A stretch of DNA of 64,000 nt from Nymphaea colorata (GCF_008831285.2 NC_045146.1:22151703-22215702); one strand, 5' to 3'. Shown: positions 47,523-60,103, counted from the first letter of the stretch. A program made the numbers and translations. The notes: generated by a model not told the origin, from the sequence alone.

Positions 47523-50500
47523 ATGATGCGGATCAGGTCGAAGGGCGCCGCTCCTGCGGCGACGGCAGGTGATAGCGGCACCGACCAAGTGGAATGGGAA
47601 GTGAGGCCCGGCGGCATGCTGGTCCAGAAGAGGAGCACCGAGTCGGAGCAGACCGCGGCCGCCGCTCCGACCGTCAGAGTCCGGGTGAAGTACGGGTCGT
47701 CCGTCCACGAGATCCGCATTAGCCCTCAAGCAACATTCGGTAAGGCCACAACTCCTCCCGCTTTGTTTGTTCAATCATGTTCATATTCAACCTCGACTTA
47801 TCATTAATTGGAGCGATCCCACAGGCGCCTGGTCAGTGGTCGCTCCCCTCTGCCTTGGATTCACCAAAGCTAAACCAGAAATTCATAATCGAAAAGTTTT
47901 CTTTTCCTTGAATCCACCAAAACTAACCCCGAAACTTATAATTTCAAAGTTTTCTTTTCTGCTCACTGCGTTTTCTCAATCTGCCGGGTCTCCTATCAAC
48001 AGAAGCGCGTACTCGAACTGTAATTATTTGTAAAAAAGGGGCAACTGAATTACAAAGTGTTCATCTGCCTAGGCCATTCTTCCGTTTCCAATGACTCTAC
48101 CGAGTTTTAGTCGCCGAATGTAAGCGATAAATTCCTGGTTGCTGAAGGGCGCAAGCATCCGCCTCTTCATGGGGTTGGTATCCGATTAGGCGGTCGCTTC
48201 CATTTGCTTGGCGTTGAATTTTATCATTTCTTCTCACTTTTTTCCTTCCGCCCTTTTGCTTTTCGGCGATCCCGCTGCCTCTGGGTTCCAGATAGTGATT
48301 TCCTGTCCTCTTGTATGATGATTTTCTTCTCGTGAGCTGTGCCATCTTTATTTATGCTGGATAGACCATATTGATTGGTGACCCAAGGGAAAATGATATT
48401 TCAAAATATTAGCTGAGACAATGGTATCCAAAGAAGCAGTGGGAAGTGGGAGGAAAAATTTAGAAAATAAAAGCAAAATTGGACAAAGGCGAGTTCCCTT
48501 GGTAAGTATGGTCTATTATCGAGCCCAAACGGTTCTTACGGGACAGGAGTGGTCACAGACTAATTTATATTATTCAAGTTCTATCTCCTATAGGTGTAGG
48601 ACATCCACATATCTCTCGGAATCCACTGCCACGGGAAATTCTCCTTTAGGCTCCCTCTCCTAGGCAACTACGACATCCATCTTTTCAAGTCCCTTCAATT
48701 TAGAAAATACCAGCTGAACACATGCTCATCGCGTCCCAGTCTAGTTGTTCTTTGGTGTAAATCGGCAACAAAGTTTCTTTCGTTGGCCTTTATTTTGCAA
48801 CCAACTGCTTATATTCTTAATATACAATTGCAAGCCGCCTTCAGCTAGAGAGCCTCAAATCAACACACCCTTTTGGGTGTGTGGCGCTTGGAGGCCTTTG
48901 TGGGCCTCCTCACAAAAATGGTTTCGGGTTATCCCACCGCGTTTTCGTGGAATCGAACGGCGCAGGCTCGCTCGATGGATATGGAGACCGGCGTTTTGTG
49001 AAGTACGTGAAAGATCAGAATCCGTAGACAATAGGGCAACAACCTTGCGGCCTCCGGAAGTAGTTCAGAGTGTTGTCCTTTTCTTATTTTGCAGAATATG
49101 CATCCGAAGACTGAAAATTATTATGAACCAGCTTTCAGTCGCCTCAAATTTTGTTGCTATTCGCAAATGCATGTTTTGCCGGCTCTCCTTACCATCCCAT
49201 TCCCCTCCCCTCACTAGAGTTGAACGGGGTTCTATTTCCTACCTCTATTTGTCCACGAACAAAGATCTCCTCTATCGAGGCACCGACTTAGGTCCTTTTC
49301 AGCTCGTTCTGACATCCCGACGCAGTAAAAAAGTTTGAGGGGATCCCCAGGCTAAAACTGGGTAAAATTTTGATACTGTGAAATGACCTTTTTGGCGTGT
49401 CCTTTCCCCGGATCGAAAGAATCCTTCCTTTACGAATAAAGAAAACTAGAAAGCAATGCGACCACTAAGCCTTCGCCTCTCTCTCTCTCTTTGTGTCTCT
49501 CCTCCCTTTTTTTAGTACAGAAATATGTGTCGGCAATGTGTCGCGTTGTGCCTTTGGGGAGTCTTTGGCGGGTCGCTTTCTTGCTCAGCTTTAGTCAATT
49601 TGGGTTCTTATCTTCCGTCCCAATTACGGCATTGATGCCTGTGACGCCATGTCCCCGTTGCGGGCCTTTTCTCGAGTCCCCTTGAGTGCTATTTTCCTTC
49701 TAAACACCAATCTCTTCTCAGTATCTCGGATGCCAACCAATGGCGTGTTCGGCTCCCGGACTGGCAGTTGTTTTTTACCCTCTTCGCGTTCAATTTTGTA
49801 TTATAAGATTTTTTTTAAACAATTTCATCATTTCTGGCTCCGAACGTATTCGGGGGCCGAACATATAAACTTGGTCACTTATCTAACTGACGGGGCTCCA
49901 GGCGTTGTGCTGATTTCTAGGGGCTGAACACCGAACAAATATACACCCATCAAAACGAAAACAGATAGAGATGGTTGGGGGCATGTAAATTGTCTTTTTA
50001 AACATGAACTGTATTTTTTATTTATTTTTTCCTCTTTTTTAAAGTCTTCATAATAATGTGGTCTGGTCATAAGGGTGCGCACGGATATAGCCAGCTTCGC
50101 ACGCTAAAGGGTTCCGCCTTGTGAATTGTCAGGGGAGTTGAAGAAGCTGCTGGCGTCGCAGACGGGGCTACACCCGCAGGACCAGAAGCTCTTTTTCAAA
50201 GACAAGGAGAGAGATTCGAGAGATTTTCTGGACATGACTGGCGTGAAGGACAAGTCGAAGATGGTTCTCCAGGAGGATCCTCAGAGCCAGGAGAGAAGGT
50301 ATCTTGAGATGAGGAGAAACGCGAAGATGGAGAAGGCAGCCAAGTCCATCACAGAGGTCAGCCTGGAGGTGGACAACCTTGCAGGCCAGGTGAGTAAGGG
50401 AGACAAAGGGAGTGGTTGCTTAGCTACAAACTTGCTTGATATTTGAATACACTTGATTCACCGACATGGGTATAAATAATTTGCAGGTCTCTGCTTTAGA

Positions 50501-50972
50501 ATCGGTGATCTCGCGAGGCGGGAAAGTCGCCGAGAAGGACGTGCTGAGCTTGAGTGAGCTCTTGATGACTCAGTTGATCAAGCTGGATGGGATCATAGCA
50601 GACGGTGACATGAAGATGCAGAGACGAATGCAGGTATATTATATCGCAGAATGTGCATCCTTAATTTAATCACAACATTCAGTGAAGGCTAGGAAAGTCC
50701 GAAATTATTTTAAAAAAGAAGCAGAAGATGATGTAATAGTTTCTTCTGAAGTGATGGCGAGATAACTAATCACATGTTGTATTCAGGTGAAGAGAGTGCA
50801 AAAGTATGTGGAAACCCTTGACTCGATCAAGGTCAGCAACTCATTGATACCCAACAGCCAAGCACCGGCGCGGCAGCCTGTTGTCGTGACCACGAAGTGG
50901 GAGACCTTTGATTCCTCCCCTGTACCTCCCGTCCCATCGACCTCAAAGCTGAACTGGGAGCTTTTCGACTAA
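47523..50972 (+). CDS. BAG1: BAG family molecular chaperone regulator, BAG1 type
   Basis: Four exons: 47523-47739, 50133-50389, 50487-50633 and 50787-50972. They total 807 nt (268 aa plus TAA), GT-AG and in phase. It carries an N-terminal EWEVRPGGMLVQKR motif, a ubiquitin-like domain (about 51-120, with VRVRVKYGSSVHEIRISPQ and DQKLFFKDKERDS), then the three-helix BAG domain (about 136-223, from AKMEKAAKSITEVSLEVDNL to MQVKRVQKYVETLDSIKV), and the family's terminal KWETFD...LNWELFD. BAG proteins bind the HSP70/HSC70 ATPase domain through the BAG domain and promote nucleotide exchange; the ubiquitin-like domain can link to the proteasome. The C-terminal motif favours BAG1 over BAG2-4. The first of two adjacent ATGs was chosen. 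Intron 1 is 2.4 kb and compositionally odd. Confidence 0.93.
47740..50132 (+). other. Intron 1 of BAG, with a compositionally different interior
   Basis: The donor is GTAAGG and the acceptor TTGTCAG. From about 48060 to 49930 the DNA is clearly less AT-rich than other introns here, has few homopolymer runs, and carries a 197-codon open frame (48745-49338, rich in Arg, Phe and Leu) that I do not recognise. This texture resembles organellar, particularly plant mitochondrial, DNA, but no mitochondrial gene could be named. Confidence 0.35.
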
Positions 50973-51989
50973 GAAAGCGTTGCGCGTTTGCCTAAAGGGC
51001 TCTTCCCCTCTATTTATTGTCTTTGGGCCTCACTTCCTTGTCCAGTGGTCTCTCTCTCTCCCTACAGTGTTTTTTACCATCATTTATCGGCCCGAATAAA
51101 TAAGTAGGATGGTATTTTTTGTCACTATTGCCCTTGACGGTGCAATCCTTGTATTGTTTTACTTTATTGGAGATTGAAGTTAAGAGGTGTAAATTTTCAT
51201 TGAATTGGAGGTGAGCAATAACTTTGATGTCTTTATGATCTAACGTTCCACTTTTTGCTGTTTTCACGCGTCTTTTGTTGATCTACTTGGCTGAAAGATT
51301 GTGGAATATTTTGAAAAAAATGGGCTAATTTTTAACAGATAACAAAAGCACGTACAAGTTTCAAGTGGCTATTTACTTTGTTGTGTAGACGCTTAGTTCA
51401 AGCAGCCAAATGAAAATCTGAGCGCGCTATTCCTCTTAAAGTGAAAGCGGCTTTTGTTGTAAAACATTCAAAACTTTGACGCGTTATGGGGGGATTAGGA
51501 ATTTAGAAACTTGACCAAGAGATTCCTTCAGCCCTTTCTGCTAAAGAATTAGAATGGCCAGGGCGTTTTACAGCTTGCGTCCCCTCAAAAAAAGATCACA
51601 CGCCAAGGGAACGCCCTCAACGGAAGTATTGAAGGCCGTGAAGCTAAGCAAGCAACCAAAAATTAGCACATAACTGCATTCAGATCATATTAGTCGCAAA
51701 ATCTACATATCAGAAATTCGCACATGAAAAAGGAGCATTTCGATTTTTTTTTTCTAGACGTAAAGGCCCGTTTTCTTCAATATCGAGGAAAAAAATCCGC
51801 AAAATTTGTTGTTGTCAAAATGATTGTTATTGTAATGATAATGGCCATCTGACATGCTAAGTTGGACTGAATGAAGCGTTTTCAACACCGAAGTGGGTCA
51901 CAGCACGACGAAGAGGATGACAGCAAAACTGCATGATCGGTGCTGCTTGCTGGCACTTTCTTTTGTCTCCACCAACTCTTTTTTCGGAA

Positions 51990-52107
51990 AAAAAAAACGA
52001 CAGGAGCCGCCAGTTTTAAATTTTTAAAATTTTTATGTAAGATGAATCAATTTTTTAAAAAATTTATACGAAAAAAAAGGCCCCAAGCCCCCCTTCCGCG
52101 CCCTTGA
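51990..52107 (+). mobile_element. Fragment of the CAGGGGC-ended small element family
   Basis: It begins CAGGAGCCGCCAGTTTTAAA, continues TTTTTATGTAAGATGAATCAA and ends GGCCCCAAGCCCCCCTTCCG followed by CGCCCTTG, paralleling the right half of the 42381-42552 copy. It appears internally deleted. Confidence 0.35.
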
Positions 52108-54502
52108 AATGTGTCCAGTTATGCCGTGTTCTCATTCTACCAGTTACTCGAACTATGGTCCTTTCATTATATGACAGGCCGTGGACAAGCTACCAAGAAG
52201 ACTTGGATCACAACCAGGTGTGCTTCCAAAATTTTTCTAACCGCGCATGGTCAAGAAGGTGCGTATAGATCGTCAGAAAACGAAGAGTTCGGTGTCAAAC
52301 GCAATGAGAATGGATCATCAATTCTAGAGCTCCTGACATCCCGTCTACGTAAATTGGCATCATTTCAGTGCGGATCAAGTCACTAAATCGTGCAAACTAA
52401 GGACCAGTTTGATTGCAACGTACCAATTTAGATGACAAGTTAGAATAGCAAGGGTTCCTCCCTCCAGCTACCGGACTACTTAACAAACCCACGGTGATGA
52501 ATCTTAATTTGAACGCTACTTAGTTCTAGCTACTATGGTTTAGGAGGATGACAGTAATAGAAATGCTCAAGAGCACGGCGACAAGGTCGCCCACGAATCA
52601 ATAATTTCATCCCACTGCTTTTCAGTACTCTTGTTGCTACATACCTCCTATTTGCAACAATTCAATTTGTTTCTTCGAAGAAAGAAGGTTTGGTTTATGT
52701 GAAGTTTTTTGTTTAGATTATGTGTAGTTATTAGAATACGTGAGGAGGCCTCAATCAACCGGAATACATGATGAAAAAGCAAAAAAAAATTGGTAACCAT
52801 GAATAACATTTTGGAGACATTTGGCAGCAGCAACGTTAACACAGTGTTCAAAGAATCAAAATTTTGAGACAGATTCAAGAAGTGCAGTGTTAGTGTTCAT
52901 GTTGTCAAACAGCTCCCTAATTAGAATTTCAGATGGCATGTAAGACAGGAACACATTTTCAAAAGTGAATCCAGTCATCGACCCTTGAGAGAACGGTTGA
53001 ATGAATTATAAGTTCATTTATCGAATACTGAATCATGTCTGCATGTGCCACGCTTAAGGAATGCGAACTTAATTTGACCACATGTGAATTCGTCGGAGCT
53101 AGGAGGGACAAGGGATTTCTGAACTAACTGAAAGCACAAACGAATAGATTCGTCGAAAACTGGGGGGCACAAGGGAGTACTGGGACTCACTGAAAGCACC
53201 AAGGCTCCACAAGGGCATATTCTCTTCAAAACTTGCTTCCCCCCACAAAAAAAAAAAAAGAAAAAGGAACTCGGTGTGAGAGCATACGTGAAACTGAAAA
53301 CAAGCAATTTTTCACGCTTCGAGAACTTTGTCACAGCTTACCCTCCCTATTCCTTTTACATGTTAGAAAAATTCAACGTGTTGTTTTTATAAGTTCGTTT
53401 TTCTAACCAAAAAGTTTACTAGCTCCACAAGAGCTTCATATTCCTTCGAAGCAATTACTCGATGTTTATCTATTATTTTCTTTTTTTTCTCTGTTTTATA
53501 TTTTATAAGCATGCATGCTCATACTAGCTATTTGCTTCAGATTTAAACAACCATATGCTATCCTTTTATTGAAATCAATGTGTACGATTGCGCCTTTTAA
53601 ATTAGTTTTCGAAAAATGTTTCCACATGAGGCTTAAAATTCTTTAAGACATGTTAAATCCTACAAGAAACCTTCCATATAATACCAAAACCTGGTCTAAA
53701 TTTTCAGTTCCCAAACTGTTAATGTATGGACAAAAATTAATTAAGGCATACCATCTCTTCCCCATGTGTAAATGATATTTTCCTCAGCCACACTTTCCCA
53801 TGCTTAAACTAAACTACATGGAATGCATGCTAAAGACATAAAAGAAAAGGAAGAAACAGACATATATGGCTTCAGAATGTGAGGAAGCTCACCTGAACTA
53901 TCTATCCATGCTTTTGCACCATCATGCATGTTCAGATGCATGGGTGCCTGCTAGTCGTTACCAATATAGTGCAACTTAGAACACGACTTCCTGCTGACCT
54001 AACATACAACAAACATGATTTGTACAGATCAGTAGACTGAAACAAGCTAGTTGTCCAAAACGCTAAAGAACATATCAATTTACAGGGTTTAGAAAAAATC
54101 TTTCGTCCATGCCGCCTTATAAATTCACTCGATTAACTGCAAGTGTTCAAATGAATGTCTTGAATCATATTCAGACAAACATGTAATTTCAATTCCTTGA
54201 ATAATTAAATATCGATATAAAAAGACGTTAAACACATTAGATTTACTATAATGGATTACGTGAATGTCTTAAATCTCAATCCTCCATTCAATCAATATAA
54301 ATATAACAAATTAAACTCATTGAATTAACAATAACAGATAAAATGAACGTTTTTTTGGAAAATACTATAGAAATACACAAGGTTTTATTTTATATATTGC
54401 AAAGCATTAATGATAAATTGCGTATGAATCGCTCAAAAAGTTTGTCTCTTATCTATAAAAGAACTTGGCTTTATTCATTCCAATCTAAAGGACCTGTAAT
54501 GT

Positions 54503-54504
<2 letters not shown>

Positions 54505-54554
<50 letters not shown>
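54505..54554. repeat. (GA)n microsatellite
   Basis: A near-perfect 50-bp GA run fading into GAAA. Intergenic. Confidence 0.9.
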
Positions 54555-54558
<4 letters not shown>

Positions 54559-55374
54559 AAGAATGAGAAGGGACTTAACATATAACTGTGTTTGATGGCC
54601 TGAACAAATTCACCAGGGAACACCCCATTGAGTCGTATAGGACGCATGGAACAAGGGGAAAAAGTTGAACCTCCGAAGAGTAGATTCAGGGTTATACAAA
54701 AAAACTACTTTATGTCCTGGTATTTTGACATGAGAGAATTGAGATTCAACGTGATGAGTACCCTTGATTCTTGAAGAGAATTTATCCAAGCCAACAAACA
54801 CTCTCTACTTACCCGGAATGTGAGAGAGAGAGAGAGAGGGACTTTGTCATCACTAGCCTTGCGTTGCTTTTGACTTTCCCTTAACAAAGCTTTGGTTTAA
54901 TAATAGTCGTGCGGAAGGAAAAGAACTTAACAGTTAGGACTCTTGCTACAGATATTTTCTCTCTTCATAAGAAAATGCACCAAGCGTTCTGACTTGATTC
55001 AAAATTTTCGCGCCACTCATCTTTCTCCAGATTTTCCAATGCCATCTAAGAAGCTCCATCAACCTGCGTCAGGTCCCCCATCTGTATTTAGGAAAAAATT
55101 TTGGGGGACGCACTTACAACTTTTGCAAATCTTGAGGTGCTCCTAATAGTATTTTCAAAAAAATTTACGTAAGATACAAGGGTTCTTCCAGAAAAACAAT
55201 GAATTTTTGAATTTTGAAAAACAGGGGATGGGAAGGGAGGGGGGAGGAAGAGAAGTGTGCTCCCTGGCCACCATTTGGCTTTTCCCATGTTATCGATATG
55301 GTAGAAGAGCTATCTGTAGAAATGTGGTGCCTGATCCATACTTTGATAACTTTCCTTAATTTTCGTGAATTTTC

Positions 55375-55618
55375 TGTTAGGGCATTTTTATGTTTTTTTT
55401 TTCTTTGTTCGTTTTGTCTTCATCTCATGTTTATGAGGGCACCATTTTGGCTTGCACTCTGTAATGTTTCGTGATAGTGAAAACTGCTCTGTGTGGCGGC
55501 CATGGACGTAGTGTCTTATAACTACGTAAAATCTTTGTGCATTCTTTCTCTCTTTATCTTCTTCTGATTCAATTCTCTTGGTGCGTTAAGAGTGTGTGAG
55601 AGAGCAGAGTTCCTAACA
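55375..55618 (+). mobile_element. Probable solo LTR, copia-like
   Basis: The 244-bp block starts TGTTAGG and ends CCTAACA, a perfect 7-bp terminal inverted repeat with TG...CA ends. Near its 3' side it has GGCCATGGACGTAG...CTACGTAAA followed by T-rich TTTCTCTCTTTATC, the U5 layout of many plant copia LTRs. No tRNA-Met primer site follows, and the 5-bp flanks (TTTTC and CTATG) do not match. Either the site is mutated or the element was rearranged. Confidence 0.45.
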
Positions 55619-57675
55619 CTATGATGATGCTGTCAAGAGTAGGTTCACCAAGATATTTCATTGGATAAGAGAGAAACTGAGGGGGAACTTTAGTGAGAGC
55701 ACGGTTGACTGGATATTGATCTGATTGGGGGAGGGAGAATTACAAAAGTTGATTTAGGTGCACCAGTGACCTGAAAGAAAGTTAGCATGCACGTAAAATT
55801 TAACCAAGTAATATTTGTTGTTGACTACAGTCATTATCTTTTGATAGTTCATAGAAAATTGACGTGCTTATAAATAATGCTAAGACAGTGAGTGCCTTCT
55901 TACAATTTTCTCCTGGAAAGCAGCATAAATCACAGACGTCTGTAGGACAAGTTGGTCAATTTAAAGCACTCTACGTTAGCACATGCTAAAAACATACAAA
56001 GCAGGACATGGCAACAAAAATGACGGCTTCACATTCACAGTATGGATAAAAACTAGAACTGCAACATGTCGCTCCACAACCATATCTTAGTTTCTGTCTT
56101 CTATAGGTTAACACATTACAAGTTAAACTTTTTCTAAAAGAATGATCGAAGAGTTGACTGTAGCTACAAAGTTCATATCTTGGAAAAAAAACGGGTCCAC
56201 ACCGAGAAGCTCAGGATCATCAGACAAACACCAATTCTCATTAGCAAAAAAAGAATATGGCAAGCCAGACCATACAAGATGCTGAACTACTTTCGGAAAG
56301 AAGAGAAAGTCTTTAGTCTGAGATTGAATAATGATTCTTGGTTTGATTTTGATCCTATGAACAGAAATTTCTCTGCCTTGTTTAGGTAAAAAATTCCAAG
56401 CTCTCACTTTTTTCTCAAGGGAGCAAACATGAAAGATTTCACTTTCCAAGGTAAAGTAGCAGATGTAATTCTCAAATATGAAGGGATTCAATTGTCGATC
56501 TTCTCTTTACAAGCCCTTCCCGAAAAGATCCTAATCTTGTTTTCCAAGACCATCACATTGACTTGATTCTTTTCTCTCTCTCACTTCCCAAAACAAAGAG
56601 AACTGAACGACTGACATCCCAAACATCCTCCTAAGAAACCTACTAAGGCTGCTTCCTTTTATACCTCCAAGTTACCTAAACAAAGAGAACCGAATCATTG
56701 ATGTCCCATAAAACTTTTGAGGGAAACCTACTAAGGCTTCCCCAAAATTAGCGAACGGACTACACATCCATTCACAACAAAATGTCCACTAAAGTCCAAG
56801 CCTGTGCCATGATTTGTTACCACAAACCCTTTCTTCTTCCTACGTTCCTTACATCCAGAAGATGAGCAGAGCATCTTCTTAGATACTAAGCAGAACTCAA
56901 TTTTATTCATTTCTCAGCAGCATCAAAGCATCGGAGAAACCAAATTCGCTCTTGGTCTCTTTAGCGCGAGATGCAGCAAATCGTCAGAGCACATTTTCGA
57001 TCAATTGTAAAAGAACTCCCTCTTCACCCAATCTTGATTCAATCGCCAACCCGATCAAGCAACAGAAACAGCCAAAGCAATGCAAACATCAACGTCGCAC
57101 AAATCGAAAAAGTACGCCTGCACCGCATTTTACTAACTTCGAAGAGAAAAAAAAAGTAACCAAGACGGAAATGTTCAGGTGAAGTCAAAATGAGGACGAG
57201 ATCTTAACCTAGGGATTAGGAAGAGATCGGAAACCAAACGCAATCGAAATTTGACAACTGAGAAGAACGTGGAAAGATTGAAGAGGTAATCACGTGAAAA
57301 AACCTCATTAATGAATGATTTTCCATGAACAATTTAGAGAAAGGAGACAACCTTCGCGCTGAATCCGCTGATGATAGCACCCTTTTCGTATTCCTCATCG
57401 TCCCGCCAATTTCCCATAAAAGTTGCATAACGTCTGAAATGCTTCCAGCCGTTAAATAGGCAAAGAAATTGTCATTAGGGGCCTCACCATTTATCCATAA
57501 TCTCATACACGAGCCTTATATTTCTGTTTTTATGAAACCAACCTCATAAAGGCCGATCTTCGCTCTCTCACTCTTTCTATGTCAAATATTGTTCAATGGC
57601 CAAAAATTAACACTTCATATAGTTATTTTTAGCAATGGTTTATGGTGTTTTTCGTGCATTCCGCATATTTAAATT

Positions 57676-57677
<2 letters not shown>

Positions 57678-57714
<37 letters not shown>
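57678..57714. repeat. (TA)n microsatellite
   Basis: A 37-bp uninterrupted TA run in AT-rich intergenic DNA. Confidence 0.9.
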
Positions 57715-57717
<3 letters not shown>

Positions 57718-58301
57718 TGGTGTTTCAGTTAAAATAGCATGGATCCAATTAAATCCAAGTCGAAATAATAGAAGTTCTGGCTAAGGGTCGTTATTTTAAT
57801 TAGCAAATTCCATGTCAAATGGATCTATTGCAACCCATTGCCCACCAAGTTTTAAATAAGCAGAAAGTTTGAGATGCATTTACTAACTAAATTTTTTTAA
57901 TTTTTAATATTAAGAAAGCACTATATCTACAAGATATTAAATACACAGCTAGAAGCCTAGAAACCCTATTTCTAAAATTTACAAAGTATAAAGGTGTGGA
58001 AGAAAGAAATTTCTAACATAAGAAGTTTCTCCCGGAAATTTTTAGAAGAGTAAACTCTTAAAATTTTGCAAAACAAGGGCAAGGACTCAAGTGACCGTCG
58101 CATGAACAAATTTATATTGTAACAGCATTTTACAAACTCAGAAAACGATGTTTGGGATTCAAAAATTTTCATAAAAAAGTTTAAAGAACTCTCTTCTTCT
58201 TCTTAGCCGACGTCTTCATTTCCTCTCCTCACTTTGTCATCCCCTTTGTCTGCCCCAGCAATCTCCAATCGTGTTCGGCTTCGTCAGACGGCTGGTTCAG
58301 A

Positions 58302-58477
58302 CTGACTTTCTACCAGCCGCCGGCCGACCCAACCAGCGACGTGAAACTGACTTTCTACCAGCCGCTGGCTGGCCTAACCAGTTTCGTGAAACTTGGACTG
58401 ACTTTCTACCAGCCGCAGGCTGGCCTAACCAGCTTCGTGAAACTGGACTTTCTACTAGCCGCCGCCGGGACGTGAAA
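58302..58477. repeat. Minisatellite of four degenerate 45-51 bp units
   Basis: Units start at about 58302, 58347, 58398 and 58446. Each carries GACTTTCTACCAGCCGC, then a GGCTGGCC/GGCCGACC variant, AACCAG and CGTGAAA. Unit lengths differ by multiples of three, and in one frame they read as repeated DFLPAAG-PNQ peptides. The fourth unit is truncated. The array is GC-rich in AT-rich surroundings. Confidence 0.8.
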
Positions 58478-58589
58478 CCCCTTGTAATTGTATCCACCAA
58501 ATTCAAGATCTAACAACTAGCTGGTCAATCGTTGCTTCTCCAGTTGTTTGACTGGATAAGGAGCCAGGCTCCGGTCGGCCCGACACTTC

Positions 58590-58640
58590 TCATTGTACTA
58601 GTTTCAATTAGTCCGACCAACTACGCTATGCCTAGAGCCA
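58590..58640 (-). mobile_element. Truncated SINE head
   Basis: Positions 58612-58637 are identical, over 26 bp, to 59452-59477, the head of the SINE-like element on the minus strand. The reverse complement contains the A box TAGCGTAGTTGG. No B box follows, so this is a fragment. Confidence 0.45.
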
Positions 58641-59120
58641 ACCTTACTCACAACGACCTCATTTTTTTTCTTAGAATTTTCCATTTTGACAAGGGTAATA
58701 TTGTCAATTGATAACATATTTTTTGCACTTTTTCCATTTTTGCCCTTTGTTGGAGCATGTTTTCTCATGCTTGTTCAACTGACCTTTGATGGTGTTGGAG
58801 AGTTGGAAATTGCTAAAAAATGTAGGCCAATTGGACCTCAGTTCCTTCTCATATTTACACTACCCGGATCCAAAGCTGCACAATGGAAGAGTTTTTCTAA
58901 AGCGCGGCGTAAGTCCTTAATTTTCGCTCCTCAAATCACATGCAGGATTGTGCTTTTAGAATTGTGATGGTTCCCAATAAATGCTATAATTTGAATCTGT
59001 AGATGGTATGACAAATGATAGACCCTACCATTTTATAATATTTCGATAAATTTGACCATCTATATATGATGTTCATGATTGAGTTAATAAGTAAAAGACA
59101 TTTAGTTCAGGTCTTCAAAG

Positions 59121-59123
<3 letters not shown>

Positions 59124-59173
<50 letters not shown>
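59124..59173. repeat. (TA)n microsatellite
   Basis: A 50-bp uninterrupted TA run, intergenic. Confidence 0.9.
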
Positions 59174-59176
<3 letters not shown>

Positions 59177-59329
59177 TCTTACACGTCTTACACTTTTTAT
59201 AATAATCGTTTATAAGTAAAACCCGCACACAATTTGGATACCAAAGATACACACGTTCATTCGATTATCTAATCAATTGTGTATATAATATCCAAGCACA
59301 CAATATTATCATTCAATGATGAGATGTCA

Positions 59330-59480
59330 GCGGTGCATGTAGATGAAATTAAAAACTTTTTAATGGTGCATTTGCTGTTTATAGTTCATAAAAATAGCAC
59401 CCACATGATTCGAGACTCGAATTGATGACTGAACTTTCACCAATCCACCAATCCGACCAACTACGCTATGCCTAGAGTAG
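59330..59480 (-). mobile_element. tRNA-derived SINE-like element
   Basis: On the minus strand, starting near 59478, it reads CTAGGCATAGCGTAGTTGG. TAGCGTAGTTGG (59468-59457) fits the Pol III A box exactly, and TCTCGAATC (59416-59407 region) is a near-complete B box about 40 bp downstream, normal tRNA spacing. The body continues to lower coordinates; its 3' end is uncertain. Confidence 0.5.
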
Positions 59481-60102
59481 TAAGATGAAGAACGCCAAAG
59501 GCTTGGCTTAGACCCTTAGTCCAAAATAGACTCCGTAAGAAGGTTTGGGTCCAAAGAGTATACAAAGCGAGAACGTTCTGGTTTTGGCTTTGGTTCAATA
59601 GAGAAGCACATGTTTTCAACGGATAGGATATGGAAGGGCCGAATCTTAGAAATCCTTAGAGAACCTGTGACAGATAGGTTCAGTTGACCTCAGTTTGGAT
59701 ATGTGTCTCTGGATTTGGATCCATATGCCAACCACAGGTCTGACCTATCGACCACTAGAGAAGTTTTGGTTGGAAAGGCAAAAATTCAAATAACTTCAAT
59801 CCTTTTAGGGGCACTTATACATATATAAACAATCAAATATTTCAAAACCGCAATGTAAAAGTAAATATATATTTTGTGAAGCTGTTGTGGGCAACCTTCT
59901 TATATCTTCACCACTGCTGTGACACGTGTATTCTACACGAAGACTAGGTATGTAAAATGGTTATTATATGATTTCAGAATTTTTATGTTATTGGTTTCTC
60001 TCTTATTCTTCCTGATTTATTTGGAGTCTACAAGCTTCCATTATTCCATCTGACTGCATTGAAATCTTCCTTCAACGGCATTTACATCTCTCACTTTCTT
60101 TT

Positions 60103-60103
60103 A

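Noticed and set aside
52111..52386. 91-codon plus-strand frame
   Set aside because: The base composition is slightly gene-like, but there is no motif, no flanking exon and no family resemblance.
56123..56491. 122-codon minus-strand frame
   Set aside because: The sequence has no domain I can name, and no neighbouring exon extends it. It could be a decayed gene, but there was not enough to annotate it.
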